Source: Notospermus geniculatus (taxonomy: Eukaryota > Nemertea > Pilidiophora > Heteronemertea > Lineidae). From it: 64,000 nt of DNA. The DNA lies in contig NMRB01002041.1 of assembly GCA_002633025.1 (NCBI GenBank), positions 55,743-119,742 on the forward strand, in the 5' to 3' direction. Shown piece after piece: positions 10,706 to 21,765 of the stretch (position 1 is the stretch's first letter; each line of letters begins with the position of its first letter). A program made the translations under genes and the position numbers. The notes below the pieces were generated by a model. That model did no database searches, was not told the origin of the DNA, and saw only the letters and a program-made list of their open reading frames with translations.

Positions 10706-13700
10706 ATGGATAACACTGGTCAGTTCCAGTCATTCCATCCACCCACCCAGCCACAGGTTAGTATTCTATCGCTAAAATCAATATTTGAAAATGAAACAGT
10801 TGTGGTTTTATAGAAAGTTAAGACATTGAATACTACATGTATTTTAGGGAAAAAATATCATTTTGTAAAAAGTGTCACGGTACATGGAGAAGTTTGCATG
10901 GGGAACGTTATATTGCCTGGCAAATTTTAACCCGGAAGTAAAAAAAGCTGATAATTGATTTTGCTGGAGCAATAATGTGAAAGACATGAGCAATGATAAG
11001 TATTAAGTGTCATCTGATGAGTGCTCTGTAAATAGGCCTACATGTACATGTATGTTTTTATTCTAACTCTGTTATATTTCTTGTCATTTATATCAGTTGG
11101 TCTTGACTTTTTCTCATTGCTTGCAGTCTGTTGTGCCACATGGATCTGCTCCAACCACGAGTGGTGGGTACCCTGGTACTACCACAACAACGATGTTACC
11201 CGCTTCCAACATGTATCCTCAGACACCCGCCACACCCATGACACCAGCTACCCCGGCCACAGACACAGCTGGTGGTGTACCTCTTCCGCAGTTACAGTAA
11301 GTTTCCAGTTTTACCCTATAAATTTTGTAGCCGGCCCGTTTTCACTCAGTGTCACAGTGTTCTCGCCAGGCCTCTCAATTAGGGCGCATGCGCCCCAATT
11401 GAATCTCAGAAGCAAGTTCGCGCCCTGTCTTAAATTGCCGCGCCACGTCTAAAAATGTCGCGCCCCGTTTAAATTTTCCGTCGCCCTGATTAAATCCACC
11501 TGTCCCACGCACAAACAAACCATCAAGAACAACAAAAACGGCTCCCAAATCAACCGTAATCGGCTTTTGTTTCACCCATCAAACATCGTCAGTGCCGCGT
11601 GGCTGGTGTAATTCGCCCGACTGTCTGATTGCAGCGAGGCCTACATCATGTACTAGAAACATAAACACAGCGAGTGACTCATTGGCAGCAAGCCAGCGTG
11701 GTCGGTTGAGTGACAGACTAGTCGCCTTTGGCAACTGTCAATCAACATCATCAAGCAGCACCGCCGGTCCATGCCGTCGGTGGGATCGCTGGTAGGCCAA
11801 CTGACAAGTGACATTCAGTGAGGTTTACGCAGTGACAGGCTGGGTCATGTAGGTCAATGCATCGTTAAAAAATAACAGATCTTTTATCTAAGTTTATTTT
11901 TCAGGTGCAGATGCAATCATTGTCCTGTGCACCGGCGTCATCCATTTTTCCAGCTCTGAAAACTCCACGTGGTAGGTCCGAACGTCTGACTCGTATTGCT
12001 ATTTGTAGAATCTTCTGCAAATGAGCAACAGGAGGCAGTGTTCGGACTACACGTGGTATTTTGTAGAATGATCATCATGATGTTTGTTGTCAGTCAGTAA
12101 ACCACGTCTGAATTTGATTTGATTGGAAAGGGGACTTTGCCAATATTACAAGAATTAAAACTATTTGTAATAAAAATCTTTATTTACTTGATTTTCGTCC
12201 GATCTCGGACACGGTCAATGCGCCAGATTCGTTGAAACTACACTCCATACAGCGCATTCATACACACTTCACATGCTTGATGCCAACCATGCCGTAAACC
12301 AAAGCACATGTCTGGAGATCGACGGGGATTCCCCGTCGATGTTCAGCGGCCATGGCGGCGTGATGAGTTTCCCGCCGTTGCAGTGCGTAGTGGATGATTG
12401 CCCGAAAACAAGTGTTTTCCCGGTGTTTTAACGGGTTCTAGGTATTTATTCCACCCTTCTTATGATAACTAGCACATACCAATATCACCTTTAGATGGGT
12501 AAATCGAGTAATGGTCTTAATTTGGCAGACAGATCGTCGGCTGGAGAGTTGGGCGGTCGGGCGGACATCGCGATCGTCGGTAACTCGGGTAAAAAAATGC
12601 CAATAAACTGCTTTCGTTGGAATGCGAAAATCCCCCTCAGATGCTTGGAAATCGCATCTCCTGGCATCTAGAATTCAAAATTTTCTGGGGGGAGGGCCCC
12701 CAGACCCCCCACCCGGGGCGCGCCTCCCGCCTACGGCGCGCGGTGCCGACTTCGTCGGCACATGCTGCGCCCTGATTGATTAAAATCCTGGCGAGAACAC
12801 TGTGTCATGCAGGTTTACTTGAAGATGTACATGTAGATGCCTGGGTTTCTGATGCCCAAGTGCAAAAAGAGATACATGTAGGGGATAGGGTTGCATTGTT
12901 GGAATATTATGGAGTCTGATGTGTGCGTACTCAGTTATACCGGTATTATGAATGGAGGGATGCAACTGGCTTCTGCCAAGTCTTAGCCAAATAAGTTAGC
13001 AAAGTCACTGTTAGTGTTCAGTGAGCCAAATTTTTCATTTGAATGGGTTTTCTGTGTGTGGAAAAATTAGCAAAATGGTTGAAGTTTTAGCCAAACTGGA
13101 GGTGAACTAGTGCCATCCCTGTGACTATGGGGCCGTATGCATAAAACATCTTTACATGTAAGTGTAAAATTTCCCTTCTGTTTGGAACAATAGTTTAAGG
13201 GAAATTTTACACTTAAGGTGTTTTGTGCATACGGCCCCAGGTCTGCATATTGCATTGTCAAAGCTTGCTTTAGTACATGTACCGGTAGCCTACAGTTGTT
13301 AGTCTTCAGATGAATAATACTTCTTTGATATCATTTCAGAAACATAGTGTGTACTGTGAACCTCGGTTGTAAATTAGATCTCAAACGGATAGCCCTCCAT
13401 GCCAGAAATGCCGAATACAATCCAAAGCGATTTGCGGCCGTCATAATGAGAATTCGGGACCCCAGAACAACCGCCTTGATATTCAGTTCAGGAAAAATGG
13501 TGTGCACTGGGGCAAAAAGGTATTGTTTAGTTCATGGGTGTCGTTTTAAGTGTCAACTTAAGCCATAGGCTACTTCAAGTAGTTCATCTTGTAAGAAATT
13601 GTCATCTTCTGTTTGCTGAGTAATGCTCAATTGTGTGGCGGTCTAGGAAAACCCGTCAGATGTCACTGAAAGATTGCCTGTCCATTGATCTACTACTGTT

Positions 13701-15929
13701 TACCTGTTAGGTAGTACATTTCAGCTATTGAAATGTGTGGGTTCACCAAGACCGTTAAGACTTTCCTCAAACGTAACTTCTTACGGGTTTTCCTAGACCG
13801 CCTCACAATTGATGTAGGGGAGTATTACATGTATTTTCTTGATTGAGGCAATCACCAGTTACATCAGTTGGTACGGTACTGGGCTTGTACATAAAAGAAA
13901 AATTGGGACTTTTTTTATTATCGAATCTGAAAATGATTTGTTTTTTCGTCTCTTACAGCGAAGAATCTGCAAAATTAGCTGCCAGGAAGTATGCAAGAAT
14001 TGTACAGAAGCTTGGTTTTCCTGTGAGTGTTCCTGCTACTCCAGTGATACAACACTACTACAAACTGATGTCCAACATATAGCACAAAAACGACACACAA
14101 AATGATAGTGAACATGAAGTTGTCTCCGAATTTCGCAAATTTTCGACCCCAACCAGGGACTGCCTGTGGAAGACCACAAATTTCGCCCCCAACTGGGCTC
14201 TTCCTGTGGGGGTCGAAAATTTGTGAAATTTGGGGTCTTCCGGTTGGGGTCAAAAATTTGCGAAATTCGGAGACAACTTTATGTTTACTACAAACTGATG
14301 AATACTATTACTACAATACTTTTACAAATTGACATGGACTAAATTGAGTATAATCTCAGTTGAGTGTAATTTCATTGCAAACAAATCAACCATCATATCA
14401 GGAGTGAATTTTAGTGTGATTTATAACCCCGTTTCCTTGAACTGTAGGAAACTTTGTTGAGAGACTAATAACATACCATTGTACAGAAGTTTGCCATTGT
14501 CCTGGTTACATTGCTCCAGTCTTGGGGGGTTATTTTCCACTTTGGACTGGAGACAACTTTGTTGTCTCCTAGTTGAGATATTTACCAAGCAAAATGTGTT
14601 TATTTTGAAATACATGTAATTATGTCATCTCTTGCAGGCAAAATTCTTAGATTTCAAAATACAGAATATGGTGGGTAGTTGTGATGTGAAGTTTGCTATC
14701 CGACTGGAAGGTCTCGTCTTAACACATGGGCAGTTCTCAAGGTAAGTTATTATTCTGGCTGTTGTGCATTTTGAGTCTACATGTATATCAAGTTATGTGC
14801 ATCTTCCGTTCTCTGTGTTGAAGTGGAAATTTTGATAATAAAGCATGATTGCTGACTTGCATCAAGCAGAAACTTCTCAGCTATCAACAAAACAGTGACT
14901 GAGTCTAGTATACCCTCAAAATAGAAAAAAAGGTCATTTTCTTTAAATTCATGAAGGTGTATCCAATATACATGTAATATAAAAAATTTCTGATGAAAAT
15001 CCTGCTATGGCTTGTTAGAATGCACGTCACAATAATTTCTTTTCTTTTCAGCTACGAACCAGAGTTATTCCCAGGACTTATCTACCGAATGGTCAAACCA
15101 AGAATTGTTTTACTTATATTTGTCTCCGGAAAGGTTGTGTTAACTGGTAAGTGTAGCAGTATTGCGTTTCTCCTCAACTGCTATTCGTTTATTTTATTCC
15201 CTATGTTCATCGTTCAGATTGGACAGTGAATTTTCCTCTTCAGATGTTTCTGCTTAACTTTGGAAAGTAGTTAATTAGTTTATCTTGATAAAGTGCTTTT
15301 CAGAATGTCCAGTCATTTTTGCACTCATTTTACCTTGCAATGGAACCTAACCAAACCACAAATTGGGAATCATACGTGTGCATGTCAATTCACGGTTGAC
15401 CGACTTTTAATAGGACCTTGTTCAGGTCTATATTTGATTCAAGATAATCATGCAATCATGCACTCGTAATTGGCCCATTTGTTGTTTGTGGTTAGGTTCC
15501 ATTGCAGGGTAAAATGAGTGCAAAAATGACTGGACATTGTGAAAAGCACTTTAGTTGATAATGTTTTGTGTATTACACCACATTTGTGACCCGTCGCAGC
15601 ATAATCAGTCGCATGTCGCTCAGAAAGTGAGCCTCAACGAACTAAGATGATACCAGGAGAGAATGGAACAACAGACAGACACTATTGAAACTGACAAACG
15701 TTTGGTCTCGTCCTGCCAAGCTAAGAGCGACATGCGCCTGGTTTTGCTGTGATGGGTCACATTTGTAGATGCAAGATTGGTATATAGTTAAGTCAAAGTC
15801 AACAGTCATGGTGATTTATCAAAATTATGATGGATGTAATTCTTTTTTTCAGGAGCAAAAGTACGGTCAGAGATCTACGAAGCATTTAATAACATCCATC
15901 CAATTTTGAAAGGATTCCGAAAACAGTGA
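10706..15929 (+). CDS. TBP: TATA-box-binding protein, copy B (probable second allele)
   Basis: Seven coding exons with the same lengths and phases as copy A: 10706-10756, 11127-11296, 13340-13519, 13959-14022, 14638-14741, 15052-15146 and 15853-15929. They encode the same 246 aa by my reading. Exons 1, 4 and 6 are nucleotide-identical to copy A. The differences lie in exons 2 (3), 3 (1), 5 (3) and 7 (1), all at third codon positions. The introns differ by whole transposon insertions: a hAT-like element in intron 2, a MITE in intron 3 and a TA-flanked MITE in intron 6. The function is as for copy A. It is most likely the other allele of the same gene, not a paralogue. Confidence 0.93.
11355..12802. 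mobile_element. hAT-like non-autonomous DNA transposon, haplotype-specific
   Basis: This 1448-bp insertion in TBP intron 2 of copy B has exact 16-bp inverted ends CAGTGTTCTCGCCAGG and CCTGGCGAGAACACTG. They are flanked by a 5-bp duplication TGTCA (11350-11354 and 12803-12807). Copy A has the empty site with a single TGTCA. The CAGTG ends resemble hAT elements; a 5-bp rather than 8-bp target duplication would place it in an atypical hAT-related group. I found no transposase; the interior contains repeated CGCGCC words near the left end. Confidence 0.85.
13631..13808. repeat. haplotype-specific TIR MITE in TBP intron 3
   Basis: The ends GGCGGTCTAGGAAAACCCGT and ACGGGTTTTCCTAGACCGCC are inverted, about 178 bp apart. 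Copy A has an uninterrupted CTCAAGTGATGTAGGGG at the same place (near 5459). Confidence 0.8.
15291..15551. repeat. TA-flanked MITE, haplotype-specific
   Basis: The inverted ends AAGTGCTTTTCA and TGAAAAGCACTT are flanked by TA on both sides (15289-15290 and 15552-15553). The arms extend inward (GTCCAGTCATTTTTGCACTC). The copy A empty site carries one TA (near 7474). The TA duplication fits Tc1/mariner-type insertion. Confidence 0.85.
15586..15760. repeat. TIR MITE of the GTGACCC family, divergent allele
   Basis: The ends GTGACCCGTCGCAGC and GCTGTGATGGGTCAC are inverted. It is at the position corresponding to 7505-7705 in copy A, but the sequence differs along most of its length. Confidence 0.75.
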
Positions 15930-17336
15930 TGTCACAGATATTAGTATTTACTTAATAATCTTGAGGCATTTTGCACAGAGAATGTGCTCCCTGGTTCTGT
16001 GAGCCATCGATTAAAACAAACTTGCTGTGGACAGTTCAGTAAGAGTAAAAATTATTTGTGGAAATGGCATACTTTGCTGGCTTGACACAATAAGGTAAAA
16101 GGATGCAGCTTTGTTCAGGATGTGTATAGGCCTATATTTCCTTGGCACTAGTCTCTAAAGGCTATGATTACACCAAGCTACATGGTATATGAACATGCTG
16201 GTAAACAAAGGGTTCATAACCCGGAAGTCAGTCGTACCGGTAATCCACGTGTCCATATACAGTACGGCTCATATGTAATTGGAGCCTAATGGAACAACTC
16301 AAAAGCATTTAGAATTGACCATTTCCTCGGGTCCAAGGTAGGCCTAATGGGTCTCCATGATTTATTTGGAACACACTGTTAATATAATTTGGTTTTTTTC
16401 TTTTCTCTGACTTGAAAACACAAATTGAATTCAGTTCTTGGCGTTTGCTTTTCAATAAGTTTTTGGAATTTACTAAGTTTTTACTTTTATTTGGAGGTCA
16501 TAATTTGCCTCTGCCAAAACAGTGGCCCTTTCGTTTGAAGTAAGATAGTTGGCCAATGAAGTATTGTGTGGTGGTATTATTCTACTTTCGACTGTGCTGT
16601 ATTTATTTTTTACTTAAACTTTTGCAAGTGTGAACAAATAAGGAGTGTCAAATGATGATCTTGTATCCACTTTGCGTGATGTTGGAAATGTCATATGACA
16701 CTGGCTTTTATATTTGCCATACCACATTGTTCCTCATCAGACATGCTGTGCATGTATCATATCAAATCTGACTTTAATACAAAACCGAATAGACTGGGGT
16801 TTAGGCCAAAAAAAAAATTGTCTGTTTCTTGTCCAGCAACTCAGCGAAAATTGATGCGGGCATGCGAATTTTTTTTTATTTTCAAATAATTTTTTTCCCG
16901 TTTTCTTAATGGATGGGGGGAAATACCACCAGCAAACTATCTCTCTACATGTTTAGAGCATATTTGAAATTGGTGAAAAAAAAATTTTCGATGCGGAGGG
17001 TCTGGGAATGACGCGGGCGCGGACAAGAAACAAATACTTTATTTTTTTGGCCTTAAGTGTAAAGTCCGATGACACCTCTATCGTTGTTGATATCAGATAT
17101 AAACCGAAAACTTTAATTTTTAACTTTTTCCTGTGAATCAGGTTATTACATAAGTTGTTTCATACAAAATTTGGACATTGTGAAAATGCATATTCGTGAA
17201 TCATGAGAACTGGGATATTATCATGATATTACATTCCTGAAGATATGAGTAATATTGCAGAGAGGGCATTAGGGATTTTTCGCCATACAAACCGAGAGGC
17301 TCTGGACTCATTTTAGTATTCTGTTGTTAAATAAAG
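15930..17336 (+). other. TBP copy B 3' UTR and downstream flank
   Basis: Colinear with 7876-9508 apart from small deletions, including loss of a stretch around the copy A AATAAA and of the 9288 MITE. No other gene is seen. Confidence 0.55.
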
Positions 17337-17590
17337 TATAATTCACCCTAACTTCAACATGGCAAAGTGCCAGGCCTGTGCAACAGACACCACAAAGTGA
17401 ACACGATTAAACCACAAAAAAGTCAAAACACAATATTTACTAGTTGACTGAGCACAACCTTGGAGTGTTTGCAATAGGCTGTTCAAATGACCCTAACATC
17501 ATTAGGTTACTTTGGCATGGATTATTTACCACTGACTTGTGCACATTTCCAAGCTTGGCACTTTGCCCATGTTGAAGTTAGGGTGAATTA
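17337..17590. repeat. TIR element, CCCTAACTTCAACATGG family
   Basis: Full-length member with both inverted ends. It is allelic to 9509-9761. Confidence 0.75.
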
Positions 17591-18341
17591 CACTTTACAG
17601 TATTTTGTGTTCATTTCAATGCCATAAGTCTGGCCTTTAGGTACCTTTTTCAGAGATTTGCACCCAGCTTTAAAGGTTAACATGAGTGTTCTGTTTATAA
17701 ACTTGAAAAGACACTCGGGTAATATTTGCAGGTTCAGGGATGAAAGAACTGCGTAAAATATGAAGAATTTAATCAAGTTAAAAGTGTAAGAGTTAAAAGT
17801 GTAAGGTGTATATCTTGCTGCTATTTTTCACTGTATTGAAGTACATGGAAGTCCATGGACAAGAAAGATGAGCAGTATATGGATTTGTTCTTCCTACTAG
17901 TTTGTACAGTTGTAGCAATAAAGATTTTTTTGTAATACAAATGTCTATGATTCTTTTATGGTGGAGGCAAAGAAAATGGAAGACAACCACTTCAGACCCC
18001 TAGATTGATACTCTCTTTTACACATTAAGAGGTCAGTCCTGAAAACTACCCACGGTGTACATGAATTATGATTGACAGGTCATGTGGATAAATTCCGTTC
18101 TTCTATTGGCCATGACTGTGGTAGGAACTTTCTGAGGTGTGAAGTGTACATCAAGTGTCATTTTCAGGTTCAGTCTCCTGGTTCACGGGGGAACGATCAT
18201 AACATGAAATGCTTGTCTGGTATTAGGAAAACGAACCTGAAAATGACATGCATTTGGCTTTCAAAAANCTTTCTGTAGAAACCAAAGGGCAGCCACAATA
18301 TAGCGCACACGATGGACATTTCAGGCCAGTTGAGAGTTACA

Positions 18342-18421
18342 GAGTGGCACGGCCGGGGATCGAACTTGCGACCTTCCGATCACGAGTCCACAGCCCTAAC
18401 CATTATGCCACCGCGCTCCCC
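18342..18421 (-). repeat. tRNA-derived SINE head
   Basis: On the - strand this reads GGGGAGCGCGGTGGCATAA at the start, then a tRNA-like A-box region, then GTTCGATCCCC, the Pol III B box. It is not a functional tRNA: the cloverleaf does not close with a proper acceptor stem and the sequence runs into unrelated DNA. A single-N assembly join lies 74 bp to its left. Confidence 0.7.
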
Positions 18422-18470
18422 AATAAGCTAAAAAATAATATAGATGTAGCTGTGTTGATCCTTGAATGAG

Positions 18471-18542
18471 TAGAAATGAGAGTAGGTAACACCGTCTTTC
18501 CAAGTTGATTTAAAAGACGGTGTTACCTACTCTCATTTCTAG
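18471..18542. repeat. short perfect hairpin
   Basis: AGTAGGTAACACCGTCTTT and its reverse complement, with arms extending to AGAAATGAG / CTCATTTCT, are separated by about 15 bp. It is probably a MITE remnant. Confidence 0.75.
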
Positions 18543-20058
18543 CCAATAAGCTCACATTGACAGTCCATCTGCAAAGTGCTTTTCGCTGGATTTACTATTT
18601 ACCTGCCATTTTGGTTCCAGAAGCCGCCGCTAGGGCTAGGTTTCGGTATTGGCTGCCATTTGATTGCTGAGGCAGAGCACGTTTCATAACTGCTGGAGTA
18701 AACCCCCCCAAAAAACGTGATGTAGAAAATATAAACCTATCTGTCCTGTCACTTTTGTGTACAAATATATCATAGGGCCCCGAGATATCGCCATATTTCA
18801 TTTTACGGGAAACGCCCCCTGGAGAGCTTTCTTATGTGTCACATCATGCTAATTTTTTGTTTCCGAGGAGAGTTCACCCAGGGCTACCTTCAGATTAAAT
18901 TTGAAGTCTCTAGCTATTACGGCTACAAAACGTCGGGCATAGTTTGACGGAAGGAGTGACGGACTGACACGTCACGCCACTGAATACTTATTCTACTAGC
19001 TCTGCTAACCCTTTGGTCAGCTGAGCTAAAAATAAAATAAGCGTGGACTTACGACTGGCGTCATGCATTTATGTGTCCTCACACTCCTTTGCTGAAAAAC
19101 ACGTAAAACGACAACATCTTTCATATAGACATATTTTATTTCATCTGTACACTAAGCATTATATCTACATGTACAAGAATAGAAAATGTTGGTTTTAATG
19201 TTCCCAATTATCATCAATACAGTTGTTTCTCTTCTCAGTGCCGAGTCATAACAATCTATACAAAAACATACAATCAAATGCATAACAACATAAAGGAATC
19301 AAACATAAAGGTTCAACGTACAAATTTTGCATTTTATAAATGTGGACAGTATCCCTTTGAACCTCAAAAGATTTGCATTCTGACTCTTCCATATGATAGG
19401 CAAGACCCTTCTGCATGTTTAGTGCAAATTTTGTTGAATTCAGACTTATGATACAAAAGGACTGCATTAATGAGAACCCCACGAACGATGAGAGCGCAGG
19501 GTCATCTGTGTACATTTGAATAGGCTAACATGCATTTGCAAGTGGAACACTAATTGTGCTGAAAATACATGTAGCTCTGTTATCCTCAGAAATGGAATTC
19601 AAGGCATCAAGTTGACAGATCCATGTACCCCACTACCATAAAAGAAAGTTGAAGCCCCTACCTACTACGAACAGCCAAAATTCAGGCAGTGAGAGACATC
19701 TGGTGGCAACACATGAAGTGTATCCCTCAGTTGCTTCATCATTTGCAGTTAAACCTTTATGTTTGATTCCTTTATGATAACAATAATAATAGCACGGATG
19801 AAGGGAGAAGTACTTACACCCACAACTTCTGGCACCCCATAAACGGAGTTTAACTCAAACAGAAAATCTACAATTGCTGAAAGGATAAAACATCCTGAAC
19901 ACTGGTTCTGGGGACAACCAATTTCACTGGCTGAAAGGACAAAAAACATTGTGAACTCTGGCCCTTGGGACAACCAATTTCATTTACTCAGAGGACAAAA
20001 TACATCATGAGCTCTGGGCCTTGGGAAACCAACTTCATTTACTGACTGAATGAAATAT
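18543..20058. other. BRMS1L downstream flank / possible 3' UTR, no gene seen
   Basis: This lies past the BRMS1L stop codon on the - strand. A - strand AATAAA-like sequence is near 19134. A block near 18601-18670 (CATTTTGGTTCC..GCTAGGGCTAGG) is repeated in inverted orientation at about 42352-42405. No protein-coding exon is recognised. Confidence 0.4.
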
Positions 20059-20243
20059 GTGACCCGTGCCAGCAAGATGAGTCGGAATGTGCAGAGAAGA
20101 CCCAAAGTGCACCAACGGATTGTTTTTTCAGTATTGTCTGACCATTGTGAAATTTGACTCTGTCAATTTCTATAGTTCTTCTCTGGTGTCATGTTGAGTC
20201 TTCTTTCCGGCGCATTCCGACTCATTTTGCTGGCACGGGTCAC
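20059..20243. repeat. TIR MITE, GTGACCC family
   Basis: The ends GTGACCCGTGCCAGCAAGAT and its inverse (ATTTTGCTGGCACGGGTCAC) share the terminal GTGACCC with the members at 7505, 15586, 22085 and 47408. Confidence 0.8.
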
Positions 20244-20544
20244 AAATATCCAGAGCACTGGCTCTGGTCCTGGGGATAATGCAGCAATCCAATGAAATCA
20301 GTGCCTTGTAATTTAGTTTCAGAGTTTCAAAGGAAACCAAAATTCATCAGTCATTAACGCCTCAAAAAACAAGTAGGCCTCCACAAAACATACATGTACA
20401 CGTATATCTCTTGATTCTTTAAAGTTGAATGGACTTATCATTATTAGCACTCCAACAGACCACTGTTTACTTGGTACAGGGAACAACATTACCAGGAAAC
20501 ATCTCATCATGAAGGCATCAAGGAAACAAAGGTCATTCTCTTAT

Positions 20545-20740
20545 AAGCCATGGTTACACCTGTCTGAAAAAGCCCCGACTTTTCGAAGCCCGGGTCTGAA
20601 ATAAGCCCAGGCTTTTTGAGCATGTACGCGGCATGTATGGGTTTTAAAAGCCCGGGCTTTATTTTGACACGGCGATTCATAGGTGTAAACGCAAAAAGCC
20701 CGTGCTCAGCCCGGACTTTTATGTAGTGTAAACAAGGTAA
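20545..20740. repeat. foldback element built of AGCCCGGGCTT words
   Basis: The ends GGTTACACC (left) and GTGTAAAC (right) are loosely inverted. Between them the palindromic word AAGCCCGGGCTTT recurs in degenerate form at least six times. It belongs to the same structural class as 21140, 34987, 52711 and 63659. Confidence 0.65.
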
Positions 20741-21139
20741 TATTCTCATCCACTTCTCAATGCAGTCTGTCTGAGATGGCGAGACCCTGATTGGCCCCTT
20801 GTCATTTAAATTCTTAAGGTCTGTTTCCATCAATTTTCTGCCGCCGTTTTCCCCAATGGCGAAGATTGCATGAGCATGGGACACCCGAAAATATCAGGCC
20901 TAACCATTCAACGGGTTTGCCCATCCCTGTGAAAACTGCAGCACTCATTGTGGCGAACATCTCTGCATTGAAAACAGGCCTTTACACACTTACGCCACAT
21001 CAAAAGATCAACTGATTATGTGTGTGATAGCCATCCCATTGGAAAGCAGATGAAGGCACTGTGTCTGCTGTTACATTGTACACTTGTTGAGTGACCAAGT
21101 TGCGTCACTTGCTGTGTGTCATATGCATCAAACATACCT

Positions 21140-21598
21140 CCAGTGCAGCGCACTGACTACGCCGAGCTTACGCTACCCTATGCTGTGCCTAGGCCGGCCT
21201 ACGTGGCAATACGCCCAGGGACGCAAAGGGGTGACGTGAGATAGACACAAAAAATTTAACATGTTTAATTTTTTTGCGTAGTTTTGGCATAGAGCACTGG
21301 ACGCAGAAAGCTATGCAGTTTTTACGCAAGCCTTCCATACGTAACACTACGCCAGCCTGAAAGGATTTTTCGTCGGACTGTCGTAGAATAGCGAACTATT
21401 GCGTTGGCATGGCGTACAGTAGCTTTGTGTTGCATAGACTTGCGTAAAAACTGTGTACTTTCGGCGTCCAGTGCTCTGTACCAAAAGTATGCGTCCATCT
21501 TGCGTACTTCTTTGTGTCCCATGTAGGCCAGCGTAAGCTCGGCGTAGTCAGTACGCTGCACTACGAAACTCTACGTAGGCCCGGTGTGAAAGGGGCTA
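21140..21598. repeat. foldback element built of TACGC/GCGTA words (copy 1)
   Basis: The arms GACTACGCCGAGCTTACGCT and the inverse near 21526-21548 enclose a region saturated with TACGC, GCGTA and CTTGCG words. The allelic equivalent is 26084-26576. Confidence 0.75.
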
Positions 21599-21765
21599 GT
21601 TTTTAAATAGAAATGGCAGGACATACAAACGTTCAATAAATATTTGGTGACATTGTCTGCTCAAATAATGTGCAGAAAATGACAACCCTGGCCCATTAGA
21701 TTCTACAGTGCACTGGATTCACATGATCAGCCATTGTCTTGACCACATAGTGGCTTTGAGTGTAA

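Larger units (their letters stand above)
9763..17590 (+). repeat. second haplotype of the TBP locus, tandem in the assembly
   Basis: From about 9870 this block matches 3427-9761 colinearly with scattered substitutions and insertions. The join is a single N at 9762, exactly where copy A stops. All seven TBP exons are present with conserved phases and only synonymous differences. Haplotypic duplication in the assembly is the simplest reading. A recent tandem gene duplication is the alternative. Confidence 0.85.

Noticed and set aside
18342-18421. tRNA gene
   Set aside because: Internal promoter boxes are present but there is no intact cloverleaf. Similar heads at 27447, 46825 and 51861 with long bodies show these are SINEs.
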